DNA of 64,000 nt from assembly GCF_018812025.1 (NCBI RefSeq), contig NC_063045.1:1273623-1337622 (forward strand), given 5' to 3'. Under the pieces are notes generated by a model, which was not told the origin of the DNA, did no database searches, and was given only the letters and a program-made list of their open reading frames with translations. Of the stretch, positions 58,440 through 64,000 are shown one piece after another. This stretch comes from Megalobrama amblycephala. Lineage: Eukaryota > Chordata > Actinopteri > Cypriniformes > Xenocyprididae. The position numbers were made by a program, and so were the translations under genes. The first letter of the stretch is position 1; each line of letters opens with the position of its first letter.

Positions 58440-59012
58440 CACTGTAAAAAGTAATACGCTCTATCTACTCAATGAAATTGTGGCAACAGATTACAAGCAA
58501 TATTATTAATTAAATTCAACATATAAGAATTGAGTTAGAATGAATCAAATTAGTTAAAATTAGTAAAAGTCAACCATTTAAAAGGTGTAAAATTAGAAAA
58601 CACCATTACAAAAAAAAAAAACATAAACTGACATAAATAGCAGAGTCAAACTGTCCAACTAAATGAAACACTGATCACTGTAACGGTGACCAACTATTTT
58701 CAATAAAATCGTCTAAACCTCCGTTAATTCATGTGTTTCTCTTTTCTTCAGTGATTCTACTTGTTATCATCAGGTGTCTTGAATGTTGGCAATAAAAAAA
58801 TAAAGAGTTCTTAATTCATCGTTGGCATCGGTATGTTATTCAGATATTTTTGTTTAAATTTTACTTAAATTTTAGTTTTAAATGGTTGATATTTAAGGAA
58901 TTTGATTCATTCTAACTCAATTCTAATTGTTGAATTTATTTAATAATATTGCTTGTAATCTTTTGCTAAAATTTTATAGTAGAGTAGATATAGTGTATTT
59001 CTTTTTACAGTG
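58440..59012. mobile_element. TA-flanked MITE with long inverted ends
   Basis: 573 bp from CACTGTAAAAAGTAATAC to CTTTTTACAGTG, with TA on each side (58,438-58,439; 59,013-59,014). Arms of about 140 bp pair imperfectly. The paralogous site at about 44,045 (GATATACTGTCATG) has no insert. It fits a Tc1/mariner-type non-autonomous element. Confidence 0.75.
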
Positions 59013-59270
59013 TACACCGTCATGTAGGATTTCAACTGGCCTTCTTCACTTTTATTCTCTTGAGATGTTTTGCTGTCATGTTAGTCAATAAAGAGACATC
59101 TGTCTTGTTGTTTCTACTTTTATTTATTTATTTTTTTGTTTTTTTGTTTCATGAAGTATTCAACTTTTATTGTCTGCTGATTCTTCTTTCATCAAGAATA
59201 AATTAATAATTTGTTACATCTAAAAGCCATGAAATACCTTTCTTTTTGTTTTAATGTTTTCTGTTGTTAA
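59013..59270 (+). other. Distal 3' region of locus 10
   Basis: Matches 44,060-44,250. No gene. Confidence 0.45.
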
Positions 59271-60660
59271 CAGTATTTTGTGCGTTTTTTTAAAATTGAA
59301 GTATTAACAAAAATATTACAAATTAACAAAACAAATTGGCATACAGCTTACATTCAAAGACATCAATGTTAAGAGGGGCTTAGACTTAACATAGAATACA
59401 AAAAAAAAAAACTTCAGTCTTTAAACCAGCCATATTAATATAAATTAAACACAGGGGATAAAATGAAAACATTATAATAAATTATATTTATCCAATAAAT
59501 CTAACAAAATTCCAGCTTTTTATTTTTATTTTTTGACAAAGTTTTTGAGTATTGTCTAAAATAATTATTAAATGTAAAAATCTACATTTGTGAATAAAAT
59601 GTTTAGCTAACAAAAGTTAAATGTTAATCAAAAAACCTTTTTTTTCCATCTTCTTTATAGTTTCCATACTTAATATCTATAATGGACAAGTTCAATTCAA
59701 CCACATTTCCCTCTTTTAACCATAATTGCACTAGAATATTTGCAAGCAAAAAAATGCTCTGTTTTATCTGGAGATGAGTTACAAAATTTACATAGTATCA
59801 TTTCAAAATTAAATCTAACCCTTAGAAACTCTCCAGAAGGATAAATATCATATAAGATTTTAAAGTGAGTTTCTTTCACCAGAAATTTTAAATATGAGGC
59901 TTTATGTTTAAGCATTTTTTTTGTCAAAGAAAATATTCAAATTATTTCTTGAAAATTTGTAAGGAAACATGACATTGTTGAATATTTGTCTAATATAAAC
60001 GATTGTACATTTCTTACTTTTAAACTGGCCCAAGGTACCATATATTGATGGTAAAATTGCTGTAAATTGACTATATGATAAATAACCATTCATAATATTT
60101 TTAAGTCCAGAAGGAATGGCTGAAATTACTGTGAAACTGTGTTTTTGGATGGCAAGCGAAACCACGTTTAAAAGTAAAAGCATTGTAATCCAGCACCTTT
60201 CCACCATTGTCAAAGAGATACTTTATAAACCAAATATTTCTTCAAAACCAATCCTCATAAAATAATGATTTATTTCTATGTAGAATATACTTATTATTCC
60301 ATATTAAGGAATTATGTGGTTTAAAGTTTATGGGTGTGTGCTACTTTCCAATATCGCAAAACTTGTTGATGAAATGCAGATAATTTTAGTGGAAGTTTAG
60401 AAATATCGAAGTCACATTTAATAAGTAAGAATTCAATGCCACCAAGTTTCTTAAATAATGATGCTGGAATTCTAAACCAAAAACTCTCAGAATTATATAA
60501 AAATGCTTGCAATCATTTTAACTTCAACATGCCATTCATCTGTTCAAAATCAATTATGTTTAAACCACCCAGGTCATAGGGTTTAACTATATCATTTTTC
60601 TTAATAAAATGAGTCTTATTCTTCCAAATAAAATTATACAATGAGCGATTAATTAATTTA
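59271..60660 (-). pseudogene. L1-like LINE ORF2 carboxy region
   Basis: On the minus strand from 60,640: FIWKNKTHFIKKN, PYDLGGLNIIDFEQMNGML, then a stop where Trp is expected, FWFRIPASLFKKLGG, LIWNNKYILHRNKSLF, LFDNGGKVLDYNAF, THFKILYDIYPSGEFL and LCKFCNSSPDKTEHFFAC. These are the conserved carboxy-terminal blocks of L1-type ORF2, ending in the C.FC...E.H.F..C motif. Several frameshifts make it dead. The 3' edge near 59,270 is approximate. Confidence 0.8.
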
Positions 60661-60771
60661 GAAACATATTGAAGAAGTGGCTAAAGCAATTGTAGGGCAG
60701 ATGATCCTTGACCACGGCTTAACGCTATAATAACTAGAGAGCATTAGCATCAGTGGTTTGTCCGCTCAATC

Positions 60772-61215
60772 CGGGATTTTTCCAGTAAATAACAGGTGGC
60801 TGCGAAAAGAATAAGACCGTTGATAAAAGCTGTCACATGGAGGCTTCTTGCCTCTGGAAAGAGTTGATTGACCTTGGAGAATGGTACATTTTGTCTATGA
60901 GAAAAGGGTTGACCAACAATTGGCAGAATTCCACAATTAGAGAGAAAGGCAAAAGAAAAACAGAAAACAGGAGTGGCGAAATAATAGATAAGAAACTGTT
61001 GAGACAAATTCAGATGAACAGCTGGCATCTCACTTTGTTGCTTGAAAATAAAGTTCAAACTTTGACTCTGAGAGCTTTCTTTGATACCAGATCTGAAGGG
61101 ACACTGAGACATCGAATTTGCCGTTACATAACTGGCGAGAGACGGCCAGGAAGAGGACGGGATACGACCACGGTGGGCACGAGACATCACGAAACAAAGC
61201 CGCTGTAGAAATAAG
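60772..61215 (+). promoter_or_regulatory. Recurrent LTR/leader-like module, copy D, upstream of locus 11
   Basis: TGTCACATGGAGGC at 60,831, GAAAATAAAGTTC, ACTGGCGAGAGACGGCC, GGAAGAGGACGGGATACG, and the donor AAATAAG|GTAAGC (GT 61,216). It lies 1.8 kb before the locus 11 acceptor, of which 1.1 kb is the fold-back element below. Confidence 0.45.
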
Positions 61216-61362
61216 GTAAGCAATTTTGCTCATATTTGTTTTGTGTGGTTCCCTGTGAGTGAGTGTCTGGATGATACTGCCTAAGACTTCAACAAAATGA
61301 ACCAAAATTAAATTAAAGATAACTGAATTAAATTTAATTGATTAAAGTAAAAAGAGGGAAGC

Positions 61363-62466
61363 TATGGAGTCAAATTAATGCCTTAAAGTTTTGCACAAAA
61401 ATAAAGTTTTGCAAAACACAAAAAAGAATTGAGCAATAAAAAAATGTTTTGCAAACAAAAATAAAGAATTGCAAAGGAAAAAGAAAGTATTGAGCGGAAA
61501 GAAATAAGTTTTGCAAACAAAAATAATAAATTGCAAAATAAAATGAAGTAGTGCAAAAATAAAAATATAATCAATTACAAAAATCAATGATAGCTGTAAT
61601 CTTATTTTATCTTTGCCACATATTTTTCATGCTCAAACCTACTAAATCATTTTCAACGCTCATTTTATTCTGCGTTTCAGTCAAGCGTGCGCTCACGATA
61701 CCGGTTTTCCTTTGCGCTGCACTTTTCTGTGCGGTTCTCTTTATGGCACTGGTTTGACGTGGGGGTGGAGTCAAGAAACGGGGGCACGCCTCCGCGAAAT
61801 GCATTGGAGGGGAACGTAATCGGCGACAGGTGAAATAATTCTTTGACATGGTTAAAAATAATGAATTGTTTGTTTATGTTGATTTGTTTAGCATATGTTG
61901 TCGCCGATTACGACCCCCTCCAATGCATTTCTTATAGTAATATGACCCGTTGCGCACTGTCTCACTGCCTGTATCCACTTTTGTGTCCTTAAACATTCGT
62001 TTTTTGGGGTTGACAGCTTATAAAAACTTATTTCTGGGTTTTTTAGCTTGTTAGCTGTACACCTTTCACACAACAGCTTTAGGCATTGTTCTGTTTTTTT
62101 GTAATGAGTCAGAAAAGACAAGAAGGCAGCCTGGAGACGGTTGGATTGTTTTTCCCCCAGTGGGCGTGGTTTTCAGATTATAATAAATGCGCTCTGTCTC
62201 TATGCTTGATCTGAAACGCAGAATAAAATGAGCGTTGCAAATGATTTAGTAGGTTTGAGCATGAAAAATATGTGGCAAAGATAAAATAAGATTACAGCTG
62301 TCATTGATTTTTGTAATTGATTATATTTTTATTTTTGCACTACTTTATTTTATTTTGCAATTCTTTATTTTTGTTTGCAAAACATTTTTTTATTGCTCAA
62401 TTCTTTTTTGTGTTTTGCAAAACTTTATTTTTGTGCAAAATTTTAAGGCATTGATTTGACTTCATA
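61363..62466. mobile_element. 1.1-kb fold-back element with target duplication and empty paralogue
   Basis: The ends TATGGAGTCAAATTAATG and its complement CATTGATTTGACTTCATA lie inside the direct repeat GGAAGC (61,357-61,362; 62,467-62,472). The arms are about 318 bp (left) and 254 bp (right) and pair closely; the left arm has about 64 bp extra from an internal TTTTGCAAACAAAAATAA repeat. A second inverted pair lies inside (61,797-61,827 and 61,900-61,930). The paralogous site at 46,590-46,610 reads GAGAAGCAATTTCC without insertion. A minus-strand frame at 61,888-62,121 is THAP-like (see findings). Confidence 0.85.
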
Positions 62467-63021
62467 GGAAGCAATTTCCAGCTCCCCCGGGGTGGTGCAT
62501 GCGTAATAATTGAAGCAGAGATTTATGCAAGAAGTGTTTTTTTTTTTTTTTTTTGGCAGAAAGTGTGTTTTTGTGTGGCTGCACTTGTCTGTTTGACGGT
62601 CAAAGCAAGCAGGAGGATCCGGCGCTGAGCTTATCTCAAAAGAGCGGAGACCCCTAGCTGATCATCAACAGACAAGGGCTGCCAGTTTCAGAGAAAAAAT
62701 GAACAGCCCTAGAATTAAAAACTAGATAAAAAGGAGTGGTTGGGGCATAGAGTATTGTATATAGTGCAATGTCAAGTTTAAAGAATTAAGATGCATTGCT
62801 TATCTCGCTTAAAAATTAACCATTCTGCTTTAAGTTGCTTTGTGTACAAAAAATGTGCAAAGGCTAATTAATTGTTCATTTAAAAGTAGTAATTTTTTTT
62901 TTTTTATTAAAATTTAATATCAATCTGAGAGACTGTCAGAATTGTATTACTATTGTGTAGTTTTTTTAATGTTAATATTATGTTAGATAATTGTGTAGTT
63001 TTTTTCCTCCTGTGATTTCAG
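62467..63021 (+). other. Class 2 proximal upstream region of locus 11
   Basis: It resumes the sequence interrupted at 61,362 (AAGCAATTTCCAGCTCCC), has a T tract at 62,538-62,554, then GAGACTGTCAGAATTGTATT, CTATTGTGTAG and the acceptor CTGTGATTTCAG. Confidence 0.5.
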
Positions 63022-63715
63022 ACCTGATGGAGGAGAATGAGGAAAGAGAAGAGAAGAAAGAACATCATGTAAAAACTGGAGATAAAACTCGCTCACAGAC
63101 TGAAAGTATTTCTTTACATAAAAGAAGAGACAAGAAATGTTTCACCTGCCGTCAGTGTGGAAAGAGTTTCACATACAAACAGAAACTCGAGGTTCACATG
63201 ATCATCCACACTGAAGAGAAACCGTTCACATGTGATCAGTGTGGAAAGAGTTTTAGACAATCATCAAACCTTAAGACACACATGAACGTCCACACTAGAG
63301 AGAAACTGCATGAATGTGATCAATGTGGCAAAACATTTTTGAGGACTACAGGATCACCTGAAAGTTCATTCACAGGAGAAACCACATTCATGTTCTTTGT
63401 GTGGAAAGAGTTTTTCACTGCTGCAAAGTTTAAAAGTTCATCAGAAAAGACATATTGGTGTAAGAAATCATATGTGCTTTGAGTGAGAAAACTTTTATTA
63501 GAGCTGCAGATTTGAAACTGCATCAGATGATTCACACTGGAGAGAAACCTTACATGTGTTCACACTGCGACAAGAGATTCAGACGATCAGAACATCTGAA
63601 AGCACACGAGATGATCCACAATGGAGAGAAACCGTATCACTGCACTGCATGTGGGAAGAGTTTCACTCAATCATCTGCTCTACACAGTCATACAAAAAAC
63701 ATTCACAGTAAGTAG
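63022..63715 (+). pseudogene. C2H2 zinc-finger terminal exon, class 2, two frameshifts (locus 11)
   Basis: ATG 63,027 (MEENEEREEKKEHHVKTGDK); an earlier in-frame ATG at 62,991 lies in the intron. Two intact fingers and the start of a third are read. An 8-bp loss at about 63,345-63,352 (TCCTGAAG in siblings) then shifts the frame, which ends at 63,482. A second 2-bp loss at about 63,484 (GAGTGAGAAAAC versus GAGTGTGAGAAGAC) removes a zinc-binding Cys context. The final three units (FIRAADLK, YMCSHC, YHCTAC) are open to 63,715. It would originally have had about eight fingers. As written it encodes a two-finger fragment. Confidence 0.82.
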
Positions 63716-64000
63716 ATCATCTTCAGATCCAGTACTTTCAGGTCTGATGTCAGATCCTCATCAGCCGTGACCCAATAATACCATCGATCAATAAAATCTG
63801 TCCTAACCAGCCACAACAATCAACAAGACAAAGAAACATCTAAATTTGTTACAGTGAATAAAGTTGATCTTTAAAACGAGCAGTTTCAACTGTGAGATTC
63901 ACATCTACTCAAAGATGGACAAAGTTTTTTTTTGTTTTTTGTGTAATACTCATTTTTCAAGTTTCATTTTATGTTCAATTTTCTTATAATACGTGTGTAT
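63716..64000 (+). other. 3' region of locus 11 (to window end)
   Basis: Same tail as loci 8 and 10: CAGATCCAGTACTTTCAGGTC, GATCAATAAAATCTGTCC and GTGAATAAAGTTGATC. No further gene starts before the window ends. Confidence 0.6.

Noticed and set aside
1..64000. tRNA, rRNA or other structured RNA genes
   Set aside because: No cloverleaf with A and B box words, and no rRNA-like sequence, was recognised by eye. A covariance-model scan would be needed to exclude degenerate copies.

Overview
The window looks like cyprinid fish DNA (carp, barb or zebrafish relatives). It is AT-rich and packed with teleost transposon families. It carries a head-to-tail cluster of C2H2 zinc-finger genes of the type expanded in cyprinids, where each gene is read mostly from one large terminal exon. 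I recognise eleven finger loci, all on the + strand. Seven have an intact terminal reading frame, four by five of class 1 in the first 18 kb plus others, as listed below. One locus (26 kb) has a single frameshift, and two (53 kb and 63 kb) are multiply broken. No species or chromosome can be proved from this sequence alone.

Layout. Loci at 1.1, 4.5, 8.6, 13.4, 17.5 and 31.4 kb form class 1: the terminal exon follows a TTTCATTTCAG acceptor and starts G-CCTG-ATG. Five of the six are preceded by a conserved CpG-containing promoter/first-exon module (3.5, 6.8, 10.4, 15.5, 28.7 kb) that holds a CRE-like TGACGTCA and ends in a GAG|GTGAGT donor. Loci at 26.1, 41.9, 53.0, 57.3 and 63.0 kb form class 2: the acceptor is TGTAATTTCAG or similar, the protein starts near-acidic MEE(N/K), and the 5' flank is different. 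Four of these have a recurrent module upstream (24.5, 35.0, 46.1, 60.8 kb) that ends in an AAG|GTAAG donor. Only one FINZ-like N-terminal exon was found (51,453-51,501), upstream of the broken 53 kb locus. The predicted proteins have an acidic or polar N-terminus followed by 7 to 16 fingers joined by TGEKP-type linkers, which points to sequence-specific nuclear DNA-binding proteins.

The rest is mostly mobile DNA. It includes: L1/Tx1-like LINE fragments (0-0.35, 47.8-49.5, 59.3-60.7 kb); an L2-like LINE tail (23.3 kb); an endonuclease-type LINE relic split by another element (54.5-56.6 kb); a complete but dead Tc1-like transposon hit by a LINE tail (39.6-41.5 kb); two solo-LTR-like units; a hAT-like element inside a fold-back; a 1.1 kb fold-back with a paralogous empty site; at least six families of TTAA-bounded non-autonomous elements; and two perfect palindromes beside TA repeats. 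Because the gene units are duplicates of each other, several insertions can be dated and bounded by comparing filled and empty paralogous sites inside the window. In teleosts such finger clusters are thought to evolve in conflict with transposons; that link is background knowledge and is not shown by this sequence.
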